Source: Hemicentrotus pulcherrimus
Lineage: Eukaryota; Echinodermata; Echinoidea; Camarodonta; Strongylocentrotidae
DNA: 14,079 bases
Direction: 5' to 3'
Assembly: GCA_003118195.1 (NCBI GenBank)
Contig: BEXV01002849.1
Coordinates: 34,503 to 48,581 of the forward strand
The position numbers and the translations under genes were made by a program. The first letter of the stretch is position 1. Every line of letters begins with the position of its first letter. The notes beneath the pieces were generated by a model. The model did not search any database. It was not told where the DNA came from and worked only from the letters and a program-made list of their open reading frames with translations. This document shows positions 1 to 8,466 of the stretch, one piece after another.

Positions 1-20
1 GGGGGGGGGGGGGGGGGGGG
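1..20. repeat. Poly-G run at left edge
   Basis: Twenty consecutive G open the window. It may be a real homopolymer inside the upstream intron or an artefact of sequencing or assembly; the window alone cannot decide. Confidence 0.8.
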
Positions 21-159
21 TACGGGCTCCAAGGCCCCCTGAATCCGCCACTTATTGACTGAAATACCGTTTGAAAAGAAACTGTGAAATCATAAATTCC
101 CTTCTCTTGACCTTAAAAAGGAAACTGTATATGAAAAAAGTTTCATCTCTTCCTAACAG

Positions 160-282
160 GTTTTGGAAGATAAACTGGATTCTTTAGAAGCAGAGGGCGA
201 GAAACAAGAACTTGCTACCAAACTGAAGGAGGAAAATAAACTCCTTTCTACTTCACTTGGATCCATGCGTAATCTGATCAAG
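160..282 (+). CDS. Coiled-coil exon, 41 codons, phase 0/0
   Basis: Acceptor ctcttcctaacag and donor AAG|gtatat. It reads VLEDKLDSLEAEGEKQ and continues to NLIK. Hydrophobic core positions are L2, L6 and L9, then L22, L29, L33, M36 and I40. This is the heptad of the following exons with one residue skipped between 9 and 22, which explains 41 rather than 42 residues. It is the first exon visible; an exon ending in phase 0 must precede it outside the window. Confidence 0.85.
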
Positions 283-1282
283 GTATATATAGTATATCAA
301 CCATGGAGTATATGTCATTATAAAATCATGTTTTATGACACATTTAACGCTTTGAAATTTAATGAAGAAGGCAAAATTTCAGCCGCATTTTTTGTACATA
401 TTATATTTTGATAATATTGTAATTGTTAACATTCTTTGCAGTAGTAATTTGTTCTTCCCTATCACAATTCTTTTTGCTGAATTGAAGTTTCAAGTTATGT
501 TGATAGTGAAGTGTTTTCGTTTTGTTACAAACGTCCTTTTTTTTTAATCGCAGTTTTTTAAAAGCATATTTATTGATATTTATTAATTTTGTTTCGTACG
601 ACCAGCATCTCCAGGAAGATGTTGAAATACTGAGCCAAAGCAATGAGAAACTCCGCCAGGAAGCTTCATCGGTCGAGAGTGAATTAGAGGACGGACTATT
701 CGAGGAGCTCGAAAAAAATACGGCGCTATGTCATGTAATATATTTCAAAAGAGACTTTACAATGGATTATTATCCAAAGCAATTCAAATGGGGACATGTA
801 TTCTTTAACAAAAAAGACATAATTACAGTCTTCTGATTATATAATTGAGAAAATACATCATCAATTTACAGATTTGTCGATTTCTTTCATTATAATTGGC
901 TTATTTTCAACAAAATAAACAATTTATCTTTATATGATATAAATCTTTCCTCAATATCGAATGAAATATGACTCTCTTTACGCTTAGATTTTGTATGATT
1001 TCACGTCGTAGCTTCAAGCATTCTCTGGACGAGTTCCTTGATTATATCATGAATCTCTTTTATTCTTCTAACCTCTAAACGTATTTCCCTATTTTCTACA
1101 GATCTTAGAACAGAAAGTCGCCGCTGCAGACGACGTGAAAGCAGAATTCGAAGAAAAAAATTTAAAATGGGAGAAAGAAAGGGCCGATCTTTTGACTCAA
1201 CTTCGAAGCAGTCAGACACAATATCAGGTATTTACAAGATTATCACTTTCATTCTTCCTCTTAGAATTGAAATGCTTTTATT

Positions 1283-1326
<44 letters not shown>

Positions 1327-4300
1327 TTTTGTTAACATTCCGTTCATTCTTGATAACGACAATTTTGTGAAATTTAGAGATTCTCATAATTTCCGATATT
1401 ATGTTATTTTTTTCTTGAATATTTCTTTATCAAATTCGTTGTATGTTTCGAATAATAAACTTATAATTAACTTGACTTGAAACAAAATGTTCATAATATT
1501 ATGGTACCAAACTATAGATTATTTCAATTTACATTTTTTTCAAACACACGTTCGCTCAGTATTAAAAGGAGTTAGTTACTTATCTCACGATACATGTATA
1601 TATTGAACCAATCTTTTATAAATGTGATATCATTTATTCTGATAGTTACTGAAAGATCAGTTCGAGTCTGTTAGTCAAGATGGCGAAAATCGACATATAC
1701 CTGCTTCAAAGTTGATTGAGGAAAAGGAAACACTTTGCATTCATCTTGAAGAAAGCCGCAAGGAATGCCAGGTAGAGAACAAATATAGGATGGTTATAAA
1801 CACAGTAGAATGAGGATGCTACAATCTGAAGTTAAATATAGTAATGTGTGGTTCAGTGGGATCTGATTTTAATAGTCACAATTTACAAAGGTTTGACAGG
1901 TTTCAAGGCTCTCTAAGATGAGATATCAGGGGCCTGTTTCATAAAACTTGATATCAATAACAAGTTACAAGCTACCGTTAATGGCTACTGACATCGTGGC
2001 ATCTGATTGGCTGAGAGCAAATTTGTCATAGAAATTTAGCATTTGTTATAGATAACAAGTTTTAGGAAACAGGGACCTGGTCCCGTGAACCTTCCGACTT
2101 GGACTGAATGTCTAAGAGACCTAAACCAGATATTTCAAGTAACTCTGTATTACTTCATGATTGTAATCGCACATTGCAAAGTAATTAATACATAGTACTT
2201 ATAGTCATTGTATATGTTATTGGTTAAAATTTCAGTTTGTTTTCACATCATAAATGTTATGCTCATTGTCATATATATCTTTACCCATATCAGCATTATC
2301 ATCATCATCATCATCATCGTCATCATCGTGAACACACGCAATAATAAATTCATGTTTTAATTGTTCATGCTTATTCAGGAATCTGATATAAAACTGGACG
2401 TTATCAACAAAGCGACTGAAATACTCGATCAGAAGATTGCAGACATACAGAAAGACAGGAAAGAACTTCGGGGAAAATTAGAGACTACTGAGAGACAACG
2501 CCTGGTGAGAATATGATATTGCACGAATAGGCCTACTCAACATTTTACACACAACAAAACAAATAAAGATAATAATAAAAAATGAATACATAAAAGAGAA
2601 TGGTAGTGCTGAATACGAAGTGTTAAAATATTTATACATTAATTGATTGTGTTTTTACAAAGAAATATGTATCATTTTCCAATCGATTTATTTTTGTCAT
2701 CATTCCAGGACTTCTCCGATCAAAACAAGGTTGCCATGGAAAAGTTCAAAGAAGCCGAAGAACTAAGATTGAATGCTGAAGAGAAGAATACGAAACTCGA
2801 GTATGAAATCGAGGTAAAAACTTTGGTGTACCAGTTAATGTCCATAAAGATATAGATTATGATTTTTTTTCTTCTAAAGAAGAAAGAAAATGTTATATTG
2901 CCTCGAATTTTGTTGTCAAGTATTAAAATATTATTGGAATTTTACCGGCTTTGGCATTCTTTTTCTTTTCTTTTTAGTGAAATTATTGTACTCATGAGTC
3001 CTACATGTAAATTGCTGACATAAATGTAGTCATCATTGATTTGTCACTTTATTCTATTTGTCACTAAGAAATCTAAACGTTATTGTTTTCTGCCATCCCT
3101 ACAGCTTGCCAAGAATAAGGTTGCTGATTACAAAGCTGATATCAAAGATCTGAACGTTCAAAACAGAGGTCTAAAACACCAACTCGAGTTACAGAAGAAA
3201 AACAATGAGGTTAGTAAAACTTCATTATTTGTTTATCTATTCATTTATTTCTTTATTTATTCATTATCATTATTTTACAATTTTGTTTTATCTATTTATT
3301 ATTATTGTTATTAGTATTATTATTGCTATATTTGAGGGGGTGGAATGATATCGGAAATCGCATAGAATCCGCTTGTATATTTAGAATAAGCACATGGATG
3401 ACAATGCGACCTTACTTTTCATAACCAAAGCATCATTACTGAGTATAGAGAAATGAATTAGTTGTCATTTTCGAAATATTCAAAACAACTCCTAATACAT
3501 TCAAAGCAACATTTGCTTTCCAAACTACATGTAAAGATACATCTACACGTACAAGTTCTCCTCAGGAATATGAACTTGTGACAACAAATGGTTATCTGCT
3601 GATAACTACTCTCTCTCTCTCTCTATTAAAGTGTCATATTGTTTGACTTTGGCGATCATGTTGTTCCACAACCCTCGGCTCCTAGCCTTAGGCTTCTGTA
3701 TTAGTACCATTCCCAGTTCTTTCACTCCTCTCTCTTCCAAACGATGATAACTATTAGTAATGATAATAGCGGAGATGGTAAATGAACATACGACCTTTAT
3801 GTCTTATATAGGAGCTTGAAGGGAGAGCATTCACGATGATAGAAATGCTCGATATACTGGAGAAGAAAGTAGTTATAGCTGAGAATAGACAGAAGCAACT
3901 AGAGGATGAGCTTCAGGTAAGAAACATCCCATCTCAGTTTGGCTACTGTATCATAATTGTCTATTTTTATACTTAAAAAAATAAAAAATAATAATTGACA
4001 ACAAATGGACAAAAGCTCAAGAACAGAGGGTAGGTTTTATAAAACAACGATGGATAGAAATAGAAAAGACAAAAATAAGTACATATAGATGGCCAACAGG
4101 AAGAAGAACAGAACAAGAAGCAACGAATAAATAAATTAGAAAAAAGAAAACAATGACATGTTTCCTGGTATGAGCAAAGGTCTTGAAAACAGGACGTCTG
4201 GGTTCGAAACCAAGACAGTGTGCTGTTTTGAAGAAATCAAACAATAATCGGACAAAAACAAAATAAGATATATGCTACATGGACAAAATCCCCAACCTAA

Positions 4301-6437
4301 TTAAATATGTACGTGCATTTCGTTAGGAACTCCTTGTTTATATTTTATTTTATTGTTGTTTCTTTTCCAGAGTATGAAAGCTTCTGTAACTGATGCCGCC
4401 ATTCAGTATGGTGCTGTAGAAACGGTTGGGGATTCAATCTGCATCACTGATCTGTTCCGTGCTCTGGATGACATGAAACAACTCAATGCACATTTGAAAC
4501 TCGAGATTGTCAGTTTGAAGAAGACCAAAGATACCTTTGAAGAAATGGTACGTCACACCATTAAATTAGATTTACTATGTATTGCATTTTCCCTTTTTTT
4601 TTTTTTTCTCCTTCCTTTCTTTTAAATGGAGCTTGCCATTTAATTCGGCGACATTGAATACAGTTTAACTTGGTTTTGTGTTTAAAATAGAAAAAACAAA
4701 GTTTAATACATTCAATGGAAGTGTTCATTAATTAGATGAGGAATTGAAGTCTTATGATAAGTAGAAATTACTGCAAATCTAAGTATTGGTAATTTGAGAT
4801 AAACGAGTACAATTTTTGTTTAATCTCTTAGATCAGTATTCCTGGTATCGGGATCCCCTTCTTGAATGCGGAGATTCGGCTGCAGAGAAAAGGTAACTTG
4901 TTTAAATCTTATCTGCAGATGAAATATAAATAACATGTAATTCATGAAATGAACTAGAATTAAATATTTGTAATGGATCCAAATATGTTTGCAAACATTT
5001 TAGTCAAAATAATTCCACACCTGGATAGAAACGTGAAGTTAAGTTTGAGTTAAAGTTAAGTTATATTTAAGTTGTTCGTGTAACCTATAGAAACAACATG
5101 CTGTGTCTTCTTTCTTTCAGTCCTAGAGAGCGAGAGAGATGTGAACTGAAGGAGATGTTAGAAGATTTTCAATACCTGACTTGTAGACAAGGAAGTGTGA
5201 TCAAGAAACTCAGATACCAACTCTCTGTGTAAGTACAATCAAATATTAACACTCGTCATGATGAGGCAGAATTGAAATGGCAATGTAAGATTTCCTCTGC
5301 TTAATATGGCACTCTCAAGAACCTGTCTATGTATTTTATGATTTTATGATATATTCACAGGTCCTCTGCATGATCTAAGTTATTGTTGATAATGGATCAG
5401 ATTCCATCAATCGGTAAAAAATTAAGTTAAACAAAAATTTATGAAAAATGAATAACATTTTGGAAATTGATTCACACATGTACAGCTTCCACAAGAACAT
5501 GCTCCATGAAGAGGACTCTGTGTATGACGACATGAATTACATAGACCGAGCTGTGATCGAGAGGATTCATTCAGATGTGAAGGTGCCCGTCATCAAACCT
5601 GAAGACCTTTCATTCCTGGTCGAAGCCGACGTTGAAGCGGATGATGATCTCATCGGAAAGGGTTCATTTGGGAAAGTATTCTTGAGAGAGTACCAAGGCG
5701 AGGCTGTAGCCGTCAAAGTGCCATACATTGGCCAGGGAGTCAGGGATGAAGATGATGAGAAGAGGATGGTTCGAATCAAAGCCGATCACGCTCGTACCAC
5801 CATGGAAGCCCTGGTCAATCTCGCCTTCGCTGACCACCCCTCATTCCCGAAGACAGTTGGCATCGTTGACATCGGAGGTGCACCATCTCTCGTTCTCGAG
5901 TTCCTTGGGGATAAGAACACCGGTGCAATCTACACGCTCAGTCAGGCGATCAAGTTCCAAATTCCAGCTCTTTCCAAAGAAAATTGGTTCGTCATCATCA
6001 TGGACATCATCGAGGGATTAAAAGCCATGCATGAGAAAGGTCTCTTGCATAACGACCTGAAAGCTAATAACATCCTCTTACAATGGGACATTGCAGATCA
6101 AAGGTGGCATGCTTTCATCATCGACATGGGAAAAGTCTCTACTCAGACCATACCACTCAGGCACAAACAGCTACCCAAAGAGGAGTTAGAAGGGTACAAG
6201 GCTGGTACCCTCTTTCCTCATCTGGCTCCAGAGTACATCCTAGATCTACAACCCATGACTATTCAAACTGACATCTATTCCTTAGGCAAGGTCCTGGCTC
6301 GGATTGAGAAGGTCAATAGAAGTCGACCTCTGCGTAACCTAGCAGATGAGATGACCCATGTTAAAGCTAGTCTACGACCCTCATGGAAACACATTGAGAA
6401 GGTCAACACCAAAGCTCACAGGAGAAATCTCTCCTAA
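160..6437 (+). CDS. Coiled-coil protein kinase gene, 3' part, 12 exons
   Basis: Joined exons: 160-282, 606-734, 1102-1227, 1646-1771, 2379-2504, 2709-2813, 3105-3209, 3812-3916, 4371-4547, 4837-4892, 5121-5228, 5486-6437. They sum to 2238 nt, exactly 746 codons with a final TAA, every intron is GT-AG, and all junctions agree in phase. The product seen here is about 315 residues of acidic/basic coiled coil, a short linker, and a C-terminal kinase domain of about 300 residues. The start codon and N-terminus lie upstream of the window. By analogy with other coiled-coil kinases, the coil probably dimerises the protein or docks it on a scaffold, and the kinase phosphorylates Ser/Thr; this is inference. 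I do not recognise a named orthologue. No transmembrane segment or signal peptide is visible, so it is probably cytoplasmic. Confidence 0.85.
606..734 (+). CDS. Coiled-coil exon, 43 codons, phase 0/0
   Basis: Acceptor cgtacgaccag and donor CAT|gtaata. Core residues are L2, V6, L9, L16, A20, V23 and L27, then L31 and L35 one position later than expected, so this exon carries one extra residue (43 = 42 + 1). An upstream AG at 552-553 with a better pyrimidine tract would enter in the wrong phase, so the AG at 604-605 was chosen. The donor is only moderate. Confidence 0.8.
1102..1227 (+). CDS. Coiled-coil exon, 42 codons, phase 0/0
   Basis: Acceptor ttttctacag and donor CAG|gtattt. It begins ILEQKVAAADDVK. 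Residues 2, 9, 16, 23 and 30 are L, A, F, W, L (d positions), and 6 and 34 are V and L (a positions). It is exactly six heptads long and rich in Glu, Lys and Gln, as expected of a solvent-exposed helix. Confidence 0.88.
1284..1323. repeat. (TA)n microsatellite in intron
   Basis: About 20 TA units with a single C interruption near 1291, in the 418-nt intron between the exons ending at 1227 and starting at 1646. The rest of that intron is plain AT-rich sequence. Confidence 0.95.
1646..1771 (+). CDS. Coiled-coil exon, 42 codons, phase 0/0
   Basis: Acceptor tattctgatag and donor CAG|gtagag. It begins LLKDQFESV and ends SRKECQ. Core positions are L2, F6, V9, A20, L23, L30 and L34, in the same register as the preceding exon. 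A helix-breaking stretch at residues 12-19 (DGENRHIP) suggests a hinge in the rod. Confidence 0.86.
1929..2077. mobile_element. MITE-like element with terminal inverted repeats
   Basis: The left end (1929-1950, GGGGCCTGTTTCATAAAACT...) pairs with the right end (2056-2077) as an inverted repeat matching at 19 of 22 positions by eye. The element is about 149 bp, contains no coding capacity, and has inner AT-rich inverted segments (ataacaagttac and gttatagataacaag). This is the form of non-autonomous DNA transposons (MITEs) common in marine invertebrates. It sits in the 607-nt intron before the exon at 2379. A target-site duplication is not clear. Confidence 0.7.
2298..2329. repeat. (ATC)n microsatellite
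   Basis: About ten ATC units with two CGT interruptions, in the same intron as the MITE and 50 nt before the exon at 2379. Confidence 0.9.
2379..2504 (+). CDS. Coiled-coil exon, 42 codons, phase 0/0
   Basis: Acceptor tgcttattcag and donor CTG|gtgaga. It begins ESDIKLDVINK and ends ETTERQRL. Core positions are L6, I9, L16, I20, I23, L30 and L34, giving six uninterrupted heptads. No Pro is present and the two Gly/Thr-type residues lie off the core. Confidence 0.86.
2709..2813 (+). CDS. Coiled-coil exon, 35 codons, phase 0/0
   Basis: Acceptor gtcatcattccag and donor GAG|gtaaaa. It begins DFSDQNKVAMEKF. Core positions are F2, A9, F13, A16, A23, L30 and I34. It is exactly five heptads, one heptad shorter than the three exons before it, in the same register. 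Confidence 0.87.
3105..3209 (+). CDS. Coiled-coil exon, 35 codons, phase 0/0
   Basis: Acceptor gccatccctacag and donor GAG|gttagt. It begins LAKNKVADYKADIKDL. Core positions are A2, V6, Y9, I13, L16, L23 and L27, five heptads. The end (QKKNNE) is polar. Confidence 0.87.
3210..3811. other. 602-nt intron, mostly featureless
   Basis: It contains a TTTATT-rich stretch at 3230-3330 and a short (CT)n at about 3607-3624. I see no open exon or repeat family in the rest. Confidence 0.6.
3812..3916 (+). CDS. Coiled-coil exon, 35 codons, phase 0/0
   Basis: Acceptor tatgtcttatatag and donor CAG|gtaaga (strong). It begins ELEGRAFTMIEML. Core positions are L2, A6, M9, L13, L16, V20, A23, L30 and L34, five heptads with an almost perfect hydrophobic core. 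Confidence 0.88.
4165..4215 (+). repeat. Possible decayed tRNA-derived fragment
   Basis: The stretch has a box-B-like GGTTCGAAACC at 4201-4211 and, 30 nt before it, TATGAGCAAAGG, which weakly resembles box A. No terminator or recognisable SINE body follows. It may be a relic of the SINEs seen around 9.5-10.4 kb, or chance. It lies in the intron before the exon at 4371. Confidence 0.3.
4371..4547 (+). CDS. End of coiled coil, 59-codon exon, phase 0/0
   Basis: Acceptor tttcttttccag and donor ATG|gtacgt. It starts in register (M2, V6, A9, Y13), then has a non-coil segment GAVETVGDSICITD, then resumes a helix with 7-residue spacing (L28, M35, L42, L49, F56). The middle segment may be a hinge between the long rod and the part next to the kinase. 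The other two frames meet stops at once, so the frame is secure. Confidence 0.85.
4837..4892 (+). CDS. Linker exon, 56 nt, phase 0/2, tandem acceptor
   Basis: It reads YSWYRDPLLECGDSAAEK plus two bases, with donor AAAAG|gtaact. Two acceptor AGs lie five bases apart, at 4830-4831 and 4835-4836. Only the second keeps the frame that reads through the next exon into the kinase. The first gives another open reading (ISIPGIGIPFLNAEIR...) that stops at 5147-5149 in the next exon. The segment is rich in Tyr, Trp, Pro and Cys and is not coil. Confidence 0.7.
5121..5228 (+). CDS. Linker/helix exon, 108 nt, phase 2/2
   Basis: Acceptor cttctttctttcag (strong pyrimidine tract) and donor TCTGT|gtaagt (perfect consensus). 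It reads PRERCELKEMLEDFQYLTC and continues to KKLRYQLSV. A stop would follow directly if the donor were not used (GTG TAA). Of the three frames only this one is open throughout, which fixes the phase of both neighbours. Confidence 0.82.
5486..6437 (+). CDS. Protein kinase domain, single terminal exon
   Basis: Acceptor cacatgtacag at 5485; GT from the previous exon plus C gives Val, then FHKNMLHEEDSVYDDM. Kinase landmarks: Gly-rich loop GKGSFGKV (5655-5678), ATP-binding Lys in AVAVK (5715-5717), a likely helix-C Glu (5805-5807), HNDLKANN catalytic loop (6048-6071) with catalytic Asp and Mg-binding Asn, DMG (6123-6131) in place of DFG, APE (6225-6233), an F-helix Asp in TDIYSLG, and the late Arg in LRPSW. 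All residues needed for catalysis are present, so an active kinase is likely. HND lacks the usual Arg, making it a non-RD kinase, and DLKxxN favours Ser/Thr. An ATG at 5448 is in frame upstream, with TGA at 5442-5444 just before it, so a separate kinase-only start is possible. Stop TAA at 6435-6437. Confidence 0.88.
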
Positions 6438-6687
6438 TCTTGCCATGATAATTATGATATTTGATATAGATGTTTACTGTACATATAAATTATGGATGTA
6501 GTTTAAGATATTTGAGCAGTATAGTTTTCGGTGTAACTGCATCGTGGGAGCCTCAAATCAAAATACGGAAAGAAAATATAAAGTATGGGCCCCTAATTCT
6601 CAACCAAAGAAAATTAGCGGAATATGATGCATAAACCGGCAAAAGGAAAAGGCTCAAATAATATTCATGATAATAATATGATGGATT

Positions 6688-6693
6688 AATAAA
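6688..6693 (+). other. Candidate polyadenylation signal AATAAA
   Basis: This is the first AATAAA after the kinase stop codon, about 250 nt downstream. The region 6438-6693 would then be the 3' UTR. A further AATAAA lies at 7093-7098 and could give a longer form. Without transcript ends this is a sequence-motif call only. Confidence 0.45.
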
Positions 6694-6854
6694 TCCAATC
6701 AGAATATTATATTATAAGGCTCTTTAAAACTATGAGAAATCATACCAGAATAGACGGAAGAGCCAAAGTGCTCGAACTATTTTCAAACCTGCATAGTCAA
6801 GAATGACTATGATGATAAAAAAAAATACAGGGAGAATAGGGAAGAAAGCATCTG

Positions 6855-6919
6855 GTCACTATAATGAATTGAAGTGACCTATCGGTTTCTTTAGTACTGC
6901 GGAGATTCTCTTCTCAAGC
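6855..6919. repeat. Diverged direct repeat, copy 1
   Basis: The block gtcactataatgaattgaag... shares an order of short matches with 7675-7737, including an exact 13-mer CTTTAGTACTGCG and the end CTCAAGC. No coding or tRNA-like character is seen. It may be a fragment of an unclassified dispersed element. The surrounding 6694-7670 shows no gene that I can support. Confidence 0.55.
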
Positions 6920-7674
6920 TGGCGGGTTTTCGGTGTTTCCCCTAAAGCTATTACAACCTCAGCGAACCACCCGAAACCTTTCATACATCGAACTCAATAC
7001 CCTCGATGAGCTAGAAGGTTTCTGGAGATTCGCAAAACATGCGCGCGCGCGTTGAGTGGGAAAGACTGGAGATATGTATGCTTGGGATCGGGAATAAACC
7101 TGCGGGAAGGGAAACGGAAAGTCAAGACCAGATGGCTCCGAAAACAATCAAAGAACCCAAATGGAGTTCGACAGTCGTTCCGGAGCACGAACAGGGTCTA
7201 TGCCGAGTACGAAATATCAACAGTTTAAAGATTGAAAGAAAAGGCTAGACCAATAGGAAGGCCTCTCCCTAAACATAAAAGATGGCATTTGAATATCAAT
7301 ATGGCACTTGCAGCACCAATATATGGCCTACTGCAAGCACATGCAAGTAGATGAAAAAATTCTTGCATTATGCACTCGTAGATATTTGAGTTTTTTAAGT
7401 TTACGCTCCCAATGACTTATGATTATGAAGATCATTATATAATATGATATTATTATGTGATTAACGTGTAATAGAATGACTTGCAAATGGTACAGTATTA
7501 TATGACCTGATAGAATGTCTCAAGTATATATTCATATTATTTATTGATGAGATATGATTAATCATTGGTATTATGCTTAAAAGACAATCGAAAGTGCATA
7601 GAACAGAGGCAGTGGCCAAAGAAAATGAATGACTAAGACTAGGAAAGTAAAGAGAAAAGTTTGAAAAGGGTCTT

Positions 7675-7737
7675 ATCACAATAATAGTTAAGTGATTTTT
7701 CAGTTCCTTTAGTACTGCGAGCATTCGTAGCTCAAGC
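7675..7737. repeat. Diverged direct repeat, copy 2
   Basis: Second copy, in the same orientation, about 820 bp after the first. Matches include ATCAC, ATAAT, AAGTGA, the 13-mer CTTTAGTACTGCG and CTCAAGC, with small indels between them. Confidence 0.55.
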
Positions 7738-7924
7738 AAACTGACTTGCATGTCCTTACTGACATCCAAAAACACTCCTAAACGTTCTTTCCCGGCTGAA
7801 GAGAATTTTAAATCCTTCTCTGTCTTGAAAAATTAAAACTTTTGGAGTATTTGTAGGATTGTGTTGGTTTGTGATGATGAAAGCAGGTTATCTTAGAGTG
7901 AGGATGTACAGCGGGAAGGGAGCT

Positions 7925-8069
7925 GGCGAATCACGTGATATAGACGGTTCTGAACACAAAATGGCAACCATGACGTAATCGATTCGATTTCCTCATCATT
8001 TTGTTTCAGAACACAATCGAAATGGAGAAAGTAAAGTTGGCTGGTGCTGGCAAGATTGAAAAGAATGAA
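7925..8069 (+). promoter_or_regulatory. Possible promoter and first-exon region
   Basis: Within 60 bp lie an E-box CACGTG (7932-7937), AAAATGGC resembling a YY1-type start-site element, and a CRE-like TGACGTAA (7971-7978). ATG at 8022 has A at -3 and G at +4 and opens MEKVKLAGAGKIEKNE, followed by a donor-like GAA|gtaaag at 8070. Without splicing the frame stops after 29 codons. An upstream ATG near 7961 gives a five-codon frame. This could be the 5' end of another gene, but no following exon was found to join it to. Confidence 0.25.
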
Positions 8070-8249
8070 GTAAAGTTTATAATGAATTATGATTTATGTG
8101 AAATAAAATAAAAATGATAAAAATAAAATATTAAAAAAAACTAATAAGATCGTTTTGATCGAGTTTCCTTTTAGGTAATTTAGTTTTCATTGATGCTGTA
8201 TCGATGCTGTAAGATGTAGAATTAGAAGAGGTTTGTACAAAAGAAAGAC

Positions 8250-8305
8250 AAGAGAGAGAGAGAGAGAGAGTGAGAGAGAAAGAAAGAGAGAGAGGGAGAG
8301 AGAGA
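8250..8305. repeat. (AG)n tract facing a (CT)n tract
   Basis: Nearly pure GA over about 56 nt. It is inverted relative to the CT tract at 8407-8466, so the strand could fold into a stem around a loop of about 100 nt; purine mirror tracts can also form triplex DNA. Confidence 0.9.
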
Positions 8306-8406
8306 CCATCCCTATGTGTCAGTGCCCTCTCAACAGCTTGGTCCGCGAAAGGCCACTGAAGCCACCATATGAAGGGCCAGTAGGTTCTCCCCAACCACTC
8401 CCTACC

Positions 8407-8432
8407 CCCTCTCTCTTTCTTTCTTTCTCTCT

Positions 8433-8466
<34 letters not shown>
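8407..8466. repeat. (CT)n tract, partner of the (AG)n tract
   Basis: Pure pyrimidine CT/CTTT repeat of about 60 nt. The following 8467-9080 contains only a short (AAC)n at about 8618-8637 and no supportable gene. Confidence 0.9.

Noticed and set aside
551..605. Exon start at 554 after a strong pyrimidine tract
   Set aside because: Its entry phase does not match the phase-0 end of the previous exon, while the AG at 604-605 does and fits the heptad register.
4832..4836. Exon start at 4832 using the first AG as the main form
   Set aside because: It puts the next exon out of frame and stops at 5147-5149 before the kinase; kept only as a possible minor form.
5728..6271. Alternative-frame open readings of 97 and 62 codons inside the kinase exon
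   Set aside because: They overlap a clear kinase domain in another frame and are shadows of its codon pattern.
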